Source of the DNA: Anseranas semipalmata
Taxonomy: Eukaryota; Chordata; Aves; Anseriformes; Anseranatidae
NCBI GenBank assembly: GCA_013399115.1
Contig: VXAA01005247.1
Span: forward strand, 929,788 to 993,787
Length of the DNA: 64,000 bases
Direction of reading: 5' to 3'
Shown here one piece after another: positions 1 to 12,790 of this stretch. The notes under the pieces are model-generated. The model was not told the origin of the DNA, did not search any database, and saw only the letters and a list, made by a program, of their open reading frames with translations. Position 1 is the stretch's first letter. Each line of letters starts with the position of its first letter. The translations under genes and the position numbers were made by a program.

Positions 1-63
1 GCTAATGGCAAGAGGTGACACAGCCCAGGCAAGGTGCTGTGGTTTGGTGCCTGCTTGTCTGTC

Positions 64-80
64 TTTTTTTTTTTTTTTTT
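64..80. repeat. Poly(T) run, 17 bases
   Basis: Uninterrupted T run. It could be a homopolymer or the reverse-strand poly(A) of an old retroposition; no element is recognisable beside it. Confidence 0.9.
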
Positions 81-511
81 GAACTGTTTTCACTTGCTTG
101 TAAAAATTAGTTGAAATAAAGAGTTTGAATATTCATGTCAGGTCCTAGGGAGCTTAATAGGTGCTCAGTTTAGAAAACTGTTCGTTCAAGTGCTACATAA
201 CAGTAGCCGTGCAGCTAGGCATGCCCTTGCTTCTTGACTCTTGCTTGTAAATGATGTGTGTACATCTGAGGACATGTGCTATCCAGTGGCTCAGTTTGTG
301 GAGAATTAATGGTTGCAAATCAAATCATGCTGATTGACCAGAACGTGGGCAGGTATGGGAGTGCGGCCCACAGAGCTTTGACAAGAAGTTCAGGCAGAAA
401 GCAGCAAACGTGGCTGTCACCCATCGTAAGCTTATAGAGGATTTGGAGTTCAGCCCCTGATTATGTTGAAATTAATGGAAAAGCTTCTGTTTGTGACCAA
501 ACACTGGGAAA

Positions 512-617
512 TTTGGAGCAACCTGGTCTAGTAGTTGTCCCTGCCTGTGGCAGGGAGGTTGGAATTAGATGATCTTTAAGGTCCCTTCCAACCCAAAGCA
601 TCCTATGATTCTGTGAA
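512..617 (+). mobile_element. CR1 LINE 3' tail
   Basis: Reads as the 3' terminus of a chicken-repeat-1 retroposon: GAGCAACCTGGTCTAG, then a TGTCCCTGCC...GGCAGGG hairpin, TTAGATGATCTTTAAGG, TCCCTTCCAACCCAAAGC, and the terminal ATTCTGTGA at about 608-616. Only the 3' untranslated end is present, which is the usual 5'-truncated state of CR1. It is inserted in + orientation and is little diverged, so it looks relatively young among the fragments here. Confidence 0.93.
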
Positions 618-3600
618 ATTTTCTTAGCATGGAGACAATCCCATGTTTGTAGATGGTATTTGCATAACGCATTGTATCAAGACATCTCTAAAATCGAAAG
701 TGGCTTTCTCAGCTGCAGAGAGCCACTTTATTTTTTGCTATAAATAATAATCCCATTTTCTTTTTAGCAGAAGTAGTCCCTGCAGGGAATACTGATCAAG
801 GCCATTCCCAGGGTCTTGGAGCTCTTAATGTGTCTTGCAGCTGGCCTTCGCCTCTGTTCTGCTGGTCCTCAAGCCATGGCTGGCAGTTGTACAACTCTGA
901 AGGTGTGCTGTAATCCTGGTGTCGCACAGGTCTAGTGCAATGCAGTTGTCTTGTAAAGCTGACGTGGAATTGGTTTGTGCCTTGTCTCAGGGTATGTACC
1001 AGAGGAATCCATGGGCAACTTCCCATGCATCACTTCGGGGTGGGAGAGTGTACAGTGATATCAAGAAATGCCCTCGCTTTGCTCTGTTGGGTATGTCTGA
1101 CCAATTTAGGCTCTTGAGAGCTTCATTATTTGGTGCTTGACGTTTGGTCTGTGAGGATTCATTGATGTCTGTAAAGCAATTTGATCTCTTACTAAAATGT
1201 AATCCTGTTTTGTTATTACTGGGAAGATGTAACTGGTGTTGACTTTGAATGCGGTAAGACTTCTGCCCGGGAAGGTTTTCTTGACTCTGTTCTGGTGAGT
1301 GACTCTTCAGGAGCACTCCATGAGGTGGGGGCATGTGGGTGGAGGGACTCAATCCTCTGGCTGGCGCTGCGTCAGGCTGAGGAATTGAAGGCGTTTGGAG
1401 GTGCACTGATTTAAACCCTTCTTGCAGGGAAGGTAATGGTATTAGCTGGTGGCTCTTGCTTAGAGGCAGCTCGATGTGTTTTGGGTTCCATACAGGTGTA
1501 AGGTTTCATGTGGAACAGTAGCAGAAGCCTGAAAATCAGGGCTGCGGTAGCATAAGTGCTTTGGTTTGAGAAGAGGTCCATAAGATGCTGGAAGCCAGGC
1601 TTTCTGTTAGTGCCTTGAAATCAAAATGAAACCAAAAATCACACAATCAAATTAATCATCTTTCAGTTAAATCTTGCAAGTAATACTGTATAAACCCTCT
1701 AGATCCTAAGGGGATTACAGCAAATACTGAGCTGATGGAGGAGTTTAAGGTTGTTCCGAATTGCAAAGTGGGTGTGTAAAGGCATTTCTGGAGCCGCGCA
1801 GGCTGGGAGCGTGTGGAGGGAGGGAGGGAGGAGGTGTGCCCAGGGCAATTGGGCTTGGCTGAGGCTGAATGAGAGCAGAAGGCACCAGGGGAGAGGGGAG
1901 GTAAAGCTGCGGACCCAGGAGTGGCCCAAGGTCCGTGTGTCCGTGGGGCTGTCGGGCAGGGCAGCTGCAAGCCCCAGCGCTGGCTTGCTGTGTGGCCGTG
2001 GGCAGGTCTCTTACCTTCGTATGGGTCTGCTGCCTCATCTGCGGCATGGGCATTGGCCATGGCAGGGAACTCGAATCAACTGATCGTTGTTGGGTATTTG
2101 GGATGGTATTTTACTTCAGATCACCCTGAAACGCAGTCAGGTATGAAATCCTGTGTAATCGTGTTATGGCTCAGCTCATGGTGATAGGAGAGGAGGAGGA
2201 GGAGCCAATGTATTGCATGGATTTGTTGTGGTGAAAAAAGATAACTACTACATTGCAGAGCCTTTAATGCTGTATCGGAAGGGGTATTTCCAGAAAACTG
2301 AGTACCAGACACTTGCTCCCAAAGACAAACTCTCATTTTTCATCCTCTTTATCTCTGGTGGAGTACACACGATTAATTGATGGCTTCATTCTCCCGAAGC
2401 TGCGTGGTTGAAGCAGGTCTCTGTTATCCTCCCTGGCCAGGCACCTACCCAGACTTGATACTTGGTAGAGAAATGATTCAAAGTATATGTTACGTTGTTT
2501 TTCTAGTATTCTAGAGTTTTCCTCTGTTTGAAATGCTTTGACTTCTCTTATCGTTTTTACCTGCAGTGACTGGTGGTGCGAGCTCTCTGCGCAGTTAATT
2601 TCCTTGAATGATTTATTTACCAGTGACACAGCAGAGCCCTCGACATAGTAATTGCAATGACGTGATCATCAAAGCATCAAAGGCAGGAGCCCCTGGTTTC
2701 TCATCTCCCTTATGCTGCTGCAGTCCTCCCACCTCCCCCTTTGTGCTCTTTGTTGCTTTAATCCTCTTGGGGAAGGAAAAAATTCTGTAACCAGCTAAAA
2801 ACCGAGTGCAGATATAGATAACGGCTTGCGTGGCTTCCTTTAGCCAAAGAGCACCAAAATGCTGTTACATCACTTGGGGTTTTGCTGCCCCTGTGCCCCT
2901 CCCTGGCCCAGTGCTTTACCTGGGGCCCAGCAGAGATGGGTCATGTGCAACGGGGATGTGCTGCCCTCGGCGCTCTTCCTGGTGAGGAGCTGGGGTGGGG
3001 ATGTGGGGGGAGCCCTGGTTTGCTTCCTCCCACCTGGTGGGAAGCAGCTGGGTTTGTGTTCCCAGGGATCGGTGGAAGGGGGAAAGGAGCAGGAGGGATG
3101 CAGGGCTGGGAGAGCTGCTGCCGGCTTGGGGTGCAGGAATCGCTGCACCTCTCCTGGGGGCGCAGTCGGTGCTTGTCCTTGTCAGAACTGGGAAGATCCC
3201 TCAGAAATGGCTTGGAAAATACAGGTCTTGTGTGACCTGTGCTGAGAGCAGCATGTCCCACTGAGTGTTCAAAACGTATGAACAAAAAGTGGGTCCTTAG
3301 TGTTTTATCTTGTCTGGGAGAAGTATTCCACACGGCTGGAGAACTTGTCATTGAATCTGAAGACTGGCCACTGGGACTAAGTGTCTGGATGGAGCACGGG
3401 TGGCTGGCTGGCACCAGTCTCGCTCCGTGCATGCGGAATAAATGCTGGTCTGCCTGGGACTGGAGAGCTTCCCTCGCTGTCAGCGCGCTGGGCCGGTTCC
3501 TGCTCCGCAGCCTGCTGCAGGCGCTCCCGCTCTGAAGGCCAGTGGGAAATCTGGGATGCTTCTGTCTTGAGAACGTAATCCTCAAAGAGCTTGAGTTTTG

Positions 3601-5605
3601 GAAGCGGCTCCTCAGCAGGGAGCTAAGTGCTAGTATGGGGATTAAGGAGAGTTGGAAGGAAGGTCTGGCAGCACAGCGTGTGGAACTGCTACATCATTGC
3701 TCGAGGCATGCTGATTTCATGGGTCTGGGCTGAGACCATTAATTAGCTTGTTTTATGTGTGCACATCTCATTTAGGTGGCTTTCTGTTACTTGGGGGAAA
3801 TGGAAGTGGAAAAAATACTGGGGAACACGTTAATAGTTTTCAGGGGGGAAAAAAAGCACCTGGACCATCCAGGTCCTGAGGGCAGAGCAGGGGGCTCCCG
3901 TTGCTGGTGAGATGCGCCTGGGGCTTTGGGGGAGCAGCTGAGTGGGGTGATGCACTTGCTGTGCCAGGCACCAGGGCCCCAGCGAGCTGCTGCTCCGTTA
4001 CATGCTAATAGCCTGAGAAATGAAATAGGATTATTAGGTGGATTGTTAAATGGACCTAGAGCCGGCATCAGAAATCAGCGGCACTTGGAGCACATGGTAA
4101 CAAAAGCTGCAGAAGCAGGATTATGGCAGGCTTTAGTTTGTGTGTGCTGCTTCAGCAGGGCTGGGAGCTGTTCGTAGCTCTTGGGATGGGGCACTGGGCT
4201 CGGATGCAGCTCCGAAACCCCCCTGTTGTGTAGAGCCAGACTGCTGGACTTCAGCCCCTCTGAGAAGGGAAGGGGGCCTGTGAGAAGGTCTTCCCAGTGA
4301 TGGAAGAGCACTTACGATCTAGCTTTGAAACAAATATTCTCTGTTTTGGCTTGGTACGTTGGTTTGAAAATACACTCCTGCTTTTGTATGCTGAAGCTGA
4401 GCACATTTCCTTTTGCAGAAAGGGTTGTAACTGCCTCTGAGGCTTGCTGTAGATCAAATCCTGCTGAATTTGCTGCAGGAGGACCAGCAGATGGATGATC
4501 TACAAACCAGCTGAAGGCCTCAGTCCCTGAGCACTGGGACATCAAGAGCAGCTGCGTTTGATGCAGGTGGTTATGTCCCTCTGTTACCACTCCGTTAAGC
4601 AGGGCAGCCTGTGATGCTTCTGGTGAATGGAGTAGGAAAGTTTTTATTTTTAATACTTTTATGAAAAGTAGCTGTTGAATGTGGTTCTTCCTATATCTTG
4701 TGACGACTCAGTTGTACTCTGTTAGCTCTAGTCCAAGGGTGTGGGGAGAAGGGAGGTCTGCTTGTGGGGGCTGTTTGTGCCAGGAGCCTGGCTGTGGTCT
4801 GGGTGAAGGCAGATGGAAGTAGCTTTAAGGCACGGGAGCCAGCTGACACTTGCATCTTGATACGGAACTGTGGGCTGGTCCATCCTTAGAGGAAGTTTCT
4901 GTCCTGAGCCCTGTCATTTAGTGGTTGATCTGTGCCCTAAAAATGTTTTTAGCTGCCCTTGCTGCATGTGCACAGGGTTTCTAGGTGCTGAAGCTCCCGC
5001 CCTCCCTAGTGATGACGGGGAATGGTGATCCTCAGTGTTCGCAGCTTTTACCAGCAATAGCCCTTTGGCTTTGCTTTCTTCTCTTGCATCTTAAATTCCA
5101 AACTCTTGGGGTCTTGATATTGCTGTAGATGCTCTCGTGTTTGGTAGATCTGCAGCTTTCAGGGTAGCTGAGGAATCCTGGATGTAGGAACCTCGAAAAG
5201 CAAACAAAGAAGCCCAAATGACAACTTATAATGCATTTCTCACTTCTTTGTGCTCTTATCCCAGACAAAGCTTTCTTTTATCCCATAATTATTTGATTAA
5301 GTTGCCCACAGGGAATCCCAGCAAGTTTTTGAAAGCGTTAGCTTTCTCTGTTAGATGCTCTTTATGATCCAAGTACAGATATTGGTCCAGCCAGCACGTA
5401 AGCTCTGGGGGCAAATTCCTGCAGCTCCAGTGAGCTGCTGGGGAGACGGGCTTGGGCCCTGTCTAACAGGATTGTCTGCATTTGTGAGCAATATGGCTAG
5501 GTAGCGTGCTGCTGCGGGGGGCGTCCTTCCTTTTCCCACTTTCCCCTTCTATTTAAGCTATATTTACTGAGATTCTGTTCTTTTGCCATTTGTGTAAAAA
5601 AAAAA
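618..5605. other. 5' flank, no gene recognised
   Basis: Noncoding apart from the MIR-like fossil at 1976-2050. There is a GGGG-rich spot on the + strand near 2992-3010. The minus-strand frame of 214 codons (2941-3585) resembles no known protein and lies in GC-rich DNA; I treat it as chance. Confidence 0.7.
1976..2050 (+). repeat. Probable MIR/CORE-SINE fossil
   Basis: The words GGCTTGCTGTGTGGCCGTGG, GCAGGTCTCTTACCTTC, CTGCCTCATCTG and CATGGG occur in the order and spacing of the MIR core (gctgtgtgacc...gggcaagtcacttaacct...cctcatctgtaaaatggg). It is strongly diverged, as expected for an ancient amniote SINE. Judged by eye only. Confidence 0.55.
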
Positions 5606-5618
5606 NNNNNNNNNNNNN
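5606..5618. other. Assembly gap (13 N) inside a poly(A) tract
   Basis: Thirteen unresolved bases, flanked on the left by TGTGT plus ten A and on the right by TGT plus about fifteen A. The TGT-poly(A) motif on both sides suggests that one homopolymer was not resolved, possibly with overlapping contig ends. Confidence 0.98.
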
Positions 5619-8600
5619 TGTAAAAAAAAAAAAAAAAGCTTTCTTACATCCAAGAAAATGAGCAGAACCCATTCTTGAAATCTTTTTTCATCTTGGACCT
5701 AATGTTTTGTGGTTTGTACACACTTTGCATTTTGTCTTTTTATTTTTGGCCGCCTTCTCTTAGGTTGTACTGCCTGCCATGGCTCAGAAAACAAGCTGCA
5801 GTAGGTGGGGGGGGACATGTGCTTTGCAGGCTGAATTCAGCTCTAACTGTGGCAGACAACACTTGCATGGGACAGCTCAGAAACATGATCCAGGGTTCAG
5901 AGATCAGTCCAGACCCATCCTTACAGAAGCTACATCCACTCGTACCTCCTGGCTGCTGCGTAAACCCCCAGCCCAAGCTGTGCGTTGCCTTTCCCTAAGG
6001 AGAGGGCAAAGAGCAAGCCCGTGAGCTGCATGCTGAGGTGAGCAGGGGCTTTGGGAAGCAGGAGGGACTACCCAGAATCAAATCCTGGAAAGGGGAGTGA
6101 AAGAAACTGGGGGCTTGTATGTAAGAGGATGGCTCACTTTATTGCCCAAGAACCAAACGATTATCAGAATCCACCCTGAACACAGATCTCCATCTGGAGA
6201 CTCCCTGGCTGAGGTCTGAGGTGCTCCAGGGGTCACCACTTCTCCAGTGATGTCCGTCCTCTGCTTGGGCTGGGGCTCGGGCAGAGCAACCCCCAGCACC
6301 CTGCAAGGGCCCTGTGGGCTGTCGGGGGCTGAAACCTTGCCAGCCCTTGGACATCTACATAAATACCAGGAACCCCGCAGAGTTGCATTGGAATTAATTT
6401 GGCTGGTGTCGACATGGAGAAGTGAAACTTGCAGTCTCGTTGGAGAAGGGGGACATCTATGCTCCTAAAACACCTGGCACGGATGTTTTATAGGAAACAT
6501 CAGGAGGATGCTGCCAGAACCTCTGCGATCCCGCTTCAGGGCGCTTCCCTCCCTCTCGCCCCGGTCAGTGTGACCACAGCCGGCCCTCGTGTCCTCCGAG
6601 ACATGGTGTGGCTTCTGGACACAGCTTGCCTTCGCTGAGGCTGTGCGAAGCCCACAGCTTTGTTTTCAGGATGGGCTGTCTTGCTTAATACGTCACTACA
6701 AAAGCAATGGGTGCTGGTGGGACGCGTTGTGGCCCTTCTGGCTGGTGGCTGGCTACTGCCAGAGACTGGGGCCTGCAAAGCTCCGTGACAAATAAGGCAG
6801 GGTTATGACTGCAGGGAGGTGGGGTTTTCTTTGGCTTAACGTGGTGGAGACTTCAAACCGTACCCTGTATCGGAACAGCATCTTCAGAAACTGCTCTGCA
6901 GCTCAAGCCAAGACCCCCGCTGCTTTGCAGGGTGCTGCAGATTAATGCTAGTGCAAGGCTGGGCTCTTACTTCAATCCTTTAATTAAAATAACATGGAAC
7001 AAAAAGGGAGAATTAGTTAAAAATAACTCTCAGAAGCCCAGCTTGTCTTTTTATTAGACTTGTCCTTGCTTTCTCAGCTGCTCTGATAAGAAGGGTATTC
7101 TCCCTCTGGGATGGAGTGAATAAACTGGGATGTAACTCATTTGTTTGGGCATCGTGTTAATTAATTTCTAACACTAATCCCTTCCCTGTGCTCTTTCTTC
7201 TCATTTGTATATAATAAAATACAGTCCTGTTCCAAGGAGAGGATCAGCAGCTTTTACTGTTAAAAAGTGAGATTTTGGTATCGGGTACCCCAGGGCTGGG
7301 GGGGTTTGTGTAGCCCTATGGAGCAGTTCCTTTTGAGGGAATGGGGAGGCCTTTGGAAAGTTCATCCAGAACACGTGGAACTTCAGAGATGATCCCATTT
7401 ACCTGTATGTAGCCGTGCTTTTCAGTGAAACGAGACGTGCTGAGTAGCGTTTGCTAGAACAAACTGAAGTAATTCTCAACCCTCTAACATGGGCTGGTTT
7501 TTCTTTTGTATCGAGACTTTCCTAGACTTCCTATGGAAGGAATTGTTTAAGTTCTCTTTAAACTGATGGAAAGTTTGCCATTCAAGTGGGGGAAGACAGG
7601 GACTTTCTCTGATCTTTCATAATGTAGTGATTTTTTTGCTTAGTCCTTTCTCTCTCAGCAGTTATTCCTGGCTGCCCCTGCATCCTGCTTACTTTGTCCA
7701 TTCTTTCAAAATCAATAAAATCTGCTAAATTACTGGAGTTGGAGAACAAAAAAATCCCAGCTGAGGTTTTGGCATGTGAGTATTGCTTATAAACTGATGG
7801 GATGGTCTTTAATTCAAACTGGCTTGTTTTTCATTTCTAAGCTCTACATAAGTGTCTGAGTAGAAACCCCTGTTCAAGGAAAGCTGAAATAATAGGCAGT
7901 CCTGGAGAAGGCCAGCTTTCCTTTCTGTCCAAGTGTGTAAGCTACTGCAGGTGTCTCAGACGATGACTTCATGTGCTGCTGTGCCCTGTGAGCACTTTCC
8001 CACAGAGTAATTGCTCGGGGCTGACTTTCTAGTAACAGAGTAGAGCATGACCTCTGTCTTGCTGTGATTTCAGGAATATTAAGGGACAGGTGGAAAAAAC
8101 GCTTATGAAACAAATCCTAGCTTCCAAACACTAAAAGTCTGCTGGCATAGGAGTGGACAGACTAGGCAGGCTCTTAAAATGCACAAAGCAGGAAAACACT
8201 AATTATATATTGGCTGTGGACTGTGGCAAGGACTGATTCTGCTGGGGAACCTCTCAAATGCAGCATGTTTCAGTCCTTAGATGCAGAGACACATTTGGGA
8301 CCTGCCTTGGGTCCAAGGAAAAGCAAATCATCCTCTTAATGTTCCTGTGGTCTTTTAAATCATGTTCCTGTCCAAGAGCAATTTTCTTCTATTAGATACC
8401 AGTTTATGAAGTCTTTGGCTACAACAGACCTGAATTTCATCAGTCAAAATCCGGGCGGGTGGGAGCAGTGCTGACTGCAGGGTGGCCCCTGCTGCGGTGG
8501 GCTGGGGCTGTCCATGGGGCTGTGCTGGGTCTGAGCCCCTGTGGAGCTCTGCTGGTCCTTGAGGGATTCTTCCAGTGAGAAGAGGCTCTGGGTGGCTTCA

Positions 8601-11600
8601 GGAAGCTTTGGACCAGGTTTCTGGTCCCTCAAATATCACTATCAGAAAAGAGTCAGTCTGGAATATTTGATCCTATTGTTGTATAAGCAAAGCAGTCCTG
8701 CTTGAGGTTATTAGTGAGAACTTACCATGGGAATAGTGATTTAGGGCAGATAGTGCATTTCCTAATAGCATAATAAATTATTGCCATGCAGAGTCAGTGA
8801 CAACCTGGTAAGAATTTACCAAGAAAATAAATACGTAGCCAGTAAATCCCCCGGTGCTGGGGCTAGATATTGTGGTTTCTGGCTGGCACAGAAAAGCTCA
8901 GCACGCGATGTCGTGGGTATTCCCACGAGAGATGGGTGTGCTTGTGGTTGGTGCTGTTGGTTCGTGGATTTATATTTGCCTGGTATACATTAAAAAGACC
9001 TGACCTTTCTAGGAAGAATTTTTTTCTCTGGGTGCAGCTGGATAACTTGCTGTGGGGTCCTGGAGACAAACATAGGGGTTTTGGTGAAAAGCCTGTGTTG
9101 TTCACAAGTTATGATACTTTTGTGGGGGGCAATATCCAAAACCTGGCTGCATGTTGGGGCTGCTGATCTGCTTTGAGCAGTGTGGGCACTGCACGCAAGG
9201 TGCTTGCCTCTCTTCAGGAAAGTGTCCAGGCCTGAGCAACACCATCTGCATAGCGAAGGGTTGCTTGTCACCTCTCACCACACCACCACCTGCCTTCAGC
9301 TGGTGGGAACAGAAAGCAGCTTTACCCTGTGCAGAATGGGTATGGCTTCACTTTTGTGTGCGAAATGGGTGCTTTGCATGTGTAGTCAGCTCTGCTGGCA
9401 AAAATGGGCAAGCAAAAGTCAGCAACCCCGTGTGTGTCTGAGGCTTGGAGGTGGTGGGAACCCAGTCTGGCACCGGCTGCCCTCAGCGTGCTGTGGCCCC
9501 CAGCAAACCTCTGCAGAGGCAGAGGATGCTCTCCATTGATGTAGCATCTTAAAACTTGTGATCAGTGTAAGCCTTTTCATTTCAAGCTGTTGCTCTCTTC
9601 CTGGTAGGAATCTGAATGCTGGCCAATGACTTCACGTTAGGCAGAGGTTAATTTAAGTCACATCTGGAGAGCATTGCTGGTTTGGGGAGGCGTGGGGGCT
9701 GCTGTTGGGATGTGCTGTCACACCTGGCCCTTCCCACTGGGGTGCAGCAATTTCTGCCCCCGCCCCGTGTTTGGGTGGGAGCTGCAGCGCTGCTGGGCTG
9801 CGCCTGGGGAGGAGCCGCTGGCAGAGGCGAAGGGCAGGTTTCTGTGCTGGGGTTCTCAGTATGGGAAAGCGGTAGGGTGGCCTTTAACACCCGCTGGAGG
9901 GAATCAGTGCTGAGCTCCTTCCCTGCCAGCCTTGCCATCCGTGTGCGGGGAAAGGTTTTGCTTCACTTCTATAGGCGAGAGGTACTGCAGGGTGGTTTTT
10001 GCATCCCTTATTTCTCTGGCTGCTTACACATTGTGTGTGTGGGGAGGGTTGAAACCAGTGCAGGTCCTGTCTGACAGCTACTGTCACCGCTGTAAAGTTC
10101 AAAATACAAACACTGAGATGTGGTTGGCAACACCAAAATCCCATGGCGGCTGCAAACAGCTTGCCCAGCCAATTAATCCAGCTTCCAGAAAATCAGTTAA
10201 CTGAGGTATGCTTGCATAGCACTGGAGAGGAGTGGAGGCATTACTCTACCGAGAATCCTGGGACACTTGATGAGCGCTGAGCCGCAGCGGGAGGATGGAT
10301 CCCAGCCCTGCGGGGCGCCTCCCGTGCCAGAGCTGCCCTCTCCGAAGAGCAGGGGTGCGGATGCGAGGGGAGCATCGCAGCAACCCCCAGGAGGCAGGGT
10401 GGAAGCTTCCCCATGAGAGAAGGCTGCAAGTGCCCCGCAGCACCTCCCCAGACCGGTCCTGCAGCGGGGAAGCGCTGCTGCTCCGCGGGGCTGCTTGCGG
10501 GGGGCACCTGGGGGCACGCCAGGAGGGCTGGGCTAGGGTTAGAAGAGCTTAGTCAGGATGTGCGCGTTTAAAGGATCTGCTTCAGCCTGACTCCTGTAAT
10601 TAGCTAACGTGTATATATCTGTAGCTTGGAAACACTTCATTCATTAATCTAATGGAGGGAAGAATTATGCAGAGATGAACTTAAAAGTTGTTAAGCATGC
10701 CTTGGTTTGTTACAGATGCAAAGCCGACCTTGCAGCAGTTGTAGCTGCTGGAGACGGGAGCACCAGAAACATCAAGGAGCCATGCCATGGTTCAGGCTGT
10801 GCTCCAGTGTCTTCGCAAAATACTGGGCTTAATCTGTACACTGTTTGCTGTTACAGCTTGGGCAGGGAGGTTCTGTGCAGCTGTGGGTAAAAATGGGGAA
10901 AATGTGTCCCTCCACGGATGCAGGAGGCTTTTGTAAGGGAGAATTTGTACTTTGCTGTAGTGTCCAATGAGAGATCTGGACAAAAGTCAAATGTTTAGAA
11001 GGTGAAATCTGTGGTGGTGGAAAGTGAGGACTGAGCAGAGGCAGGAGACTGCACCAGAACTGCGGGTGTGAGCTGAAAAGGCTGCTCCTGCAAAGCAGGC
11101 CAGTAGTGTGCCAGAGGTGACCACGTGCGGATATCTTCAGATGTTTTACGTTCTGAATGTCGAATTCTCCAAGCAGAGCATTCTGGACTCCTTGGCCAAG
11201 CTGCCTGCTCCTTTGGGTGTGCTGGCTGTAAACGCGTCCTCTGGGGCTGTGCGGGAAGTGGGCGAATGCCTCCCTGAGTACCATCAGTCCTGGAGCAGTA
11301 AGGCGGTGGTGACCGCAGCGAAGCAAAGCGCAAACACCGGGGCTGGGGCAGTGACCGCTAATAGTGTGACTTGTCCCTGGGGACCCTCCTGCTGGGGGAG
11401 AAGCGCCCGAGGTCGGAGCCGCTGGAGCCTGAGCTCGCTGCTGGTGAAGTTGATGGAGCTCCTGCGTGGGGCCGGGATCAGCCCTTCTGCTTTGCTCTGC
11501 CTTTGTACGTCCCAAACGTGCTGCAAAATGCCCGCTGAAACCTGCGAGCTGGGCGTACAGGGAAACATTTCGGGCGCAAGAAAGGTATCGTGGGTTGTAC

Positions 11601-12060
11601 TTGTAGATCAAATGAGACTTCCTTGGAACATTCACAGATCTTCTCCTTTGTTTCCGTGTGAAAATAGGGGATGGCTGGATATTTGGAGTGATGCTGCTTG
11701 TCTCGGTTCCTTCTGAGCTGTGACAGATGAGGCTGGAGGGGAGAGAAGTGGAAACAAGACCCCTAATTCCTGACTCTGAACAGTAAAACTAGGGCTTAGA
11801 AGAGGAGTGTGTGTATGTGTGTATATATCTATATAGAATATAAAGCAAAATCTAGGAGAAGAGGAAAGCTTGTGTTTTGCATTGAGGTTCTAACTCTTGC
11901 TTTGTTTTTTCTTTGGTCATCAACCATCCCCTTTGAAAACGGCTAGGGGAAAGTCTGAAATCTATGAACCAACTTTCCTCTTTCCCCTTCCAAGCCGGGG
12001 CAGGAGCAAACACATGACTCAAACACCTCCTGCACCCCTCCGGCCTTCAGCAGCGGCAGC
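5619..12060. other. 5' flank, no gene recognised
   Basis: Ordinary noncoding DNA with GC-rich patches, for example 10215-10520. Opposing long frames at 10829-11635 (minus) and 11108-11716 (plus) overlap each other and resemble no family, which fits GC-rich chance openness. Confidence 0.7.
11807..11836. repeat. TG/TA microsatellite
   Basis: Short alternating purine-pyrimidine run of TG units passing into TATATCTATATAG. Confidence 0.85.
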
Positions 12061-12780
12061 AACAGGCTCAACCAGTTTGCTCGCTGCCTTCGTCTGCTGG
12101 CGGGCTCGCTCCTGCCCCGGCTCCCTGGGAGGTGCCGCGCAGGAACCCCCGGGCACCCGCGGCCACCCCGGGAGGAGCTCTGCGGGAGGCACGAGCCGAG
12201 CTCCGGGGACCGCGCGGAGCACCTGGATTCAGTGCGAAAGAGGCTTTTTATGGAGTGTGGCACAGAGTAAGTCGTGCAAGCAGCTTTTGGCTCCAAAAGG
12301 TCCTCGTCTACAGAGTCTCAGGTGAGAGAAATGTGGATTGTTTGCGTTGAGCCTGGGAGACTTGTAGTGCACGTTTGGTTGTGAGCTCCTGTGGCTGCAG
12401 GTTTCTGGGAGCTCGGATTGAGTGTCTCGGCACGAAATGTGTTTAGAAGCTGTCTTGGAGCCTACTTTGTTTGAATACTTTGTAGGAGCATGTGGAATAT
12501 GTGCCGGGGGGGCTGTGGTGCCGACCTGGCCTTGGCTGGGTGCAGGGGCTGCTGCCAGGACCTGGAGGGCTGGAAGCGCTCGCTACCGCAGCGGGGTCGG
12601 TGCCGCTCTGGGCTCGGGGGGCTTTGCCGTCCTTGCCCCAGACTGCTGCGTGCCGAGCCTCAGCGCTCAGCAAGCCGGGTGCTCGCGCTCTGCTCTGAGC
12701 CGGCCTGGCTCGGCCCCGCAGGGCTTGGGGCTCCCACCCGCACCCCGCCGGGCTCCACCGCACGCGGGTCGCTCTGAGGG
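12061..12780 (+). promoter_or_regulatory. Paired CpG-rich blocks 12 kb upstream of FRMD4B
   Basis: Two CpG-dense blocks, 12061-12240 (about 19 CpG by hand count) and 12541-12780 (about 24 CpG), separated by ordinary sequence. Consensus-like splice donors follow the first block: AGA with GTAAGT at 12267 and CAG with GTGAGA at 12322. This is what an alternative upstream noncoding first exon could look like, but no transcript evidence is available and no TATA box is evident. The + strand assignment rests only on the donors. Confidence 0.4.
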
Positions 12781-12790
12781 CGGCTCAAGA

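Noticed and set aside
2941..3585. 214-codon minus-strand frame
   Set aside because: Low-complexity Pro/Ser-rich translation with no recognisable domain; GC-rich intergenic DNA.
10829..11716. Overlapping long frames on both strands (268 codons minus, 202 plus)
   Set aside because: They overlap antiparallel, resemble no family, and sit in GC-rich DNA where stops are rare; no splice or promoter context supports them.
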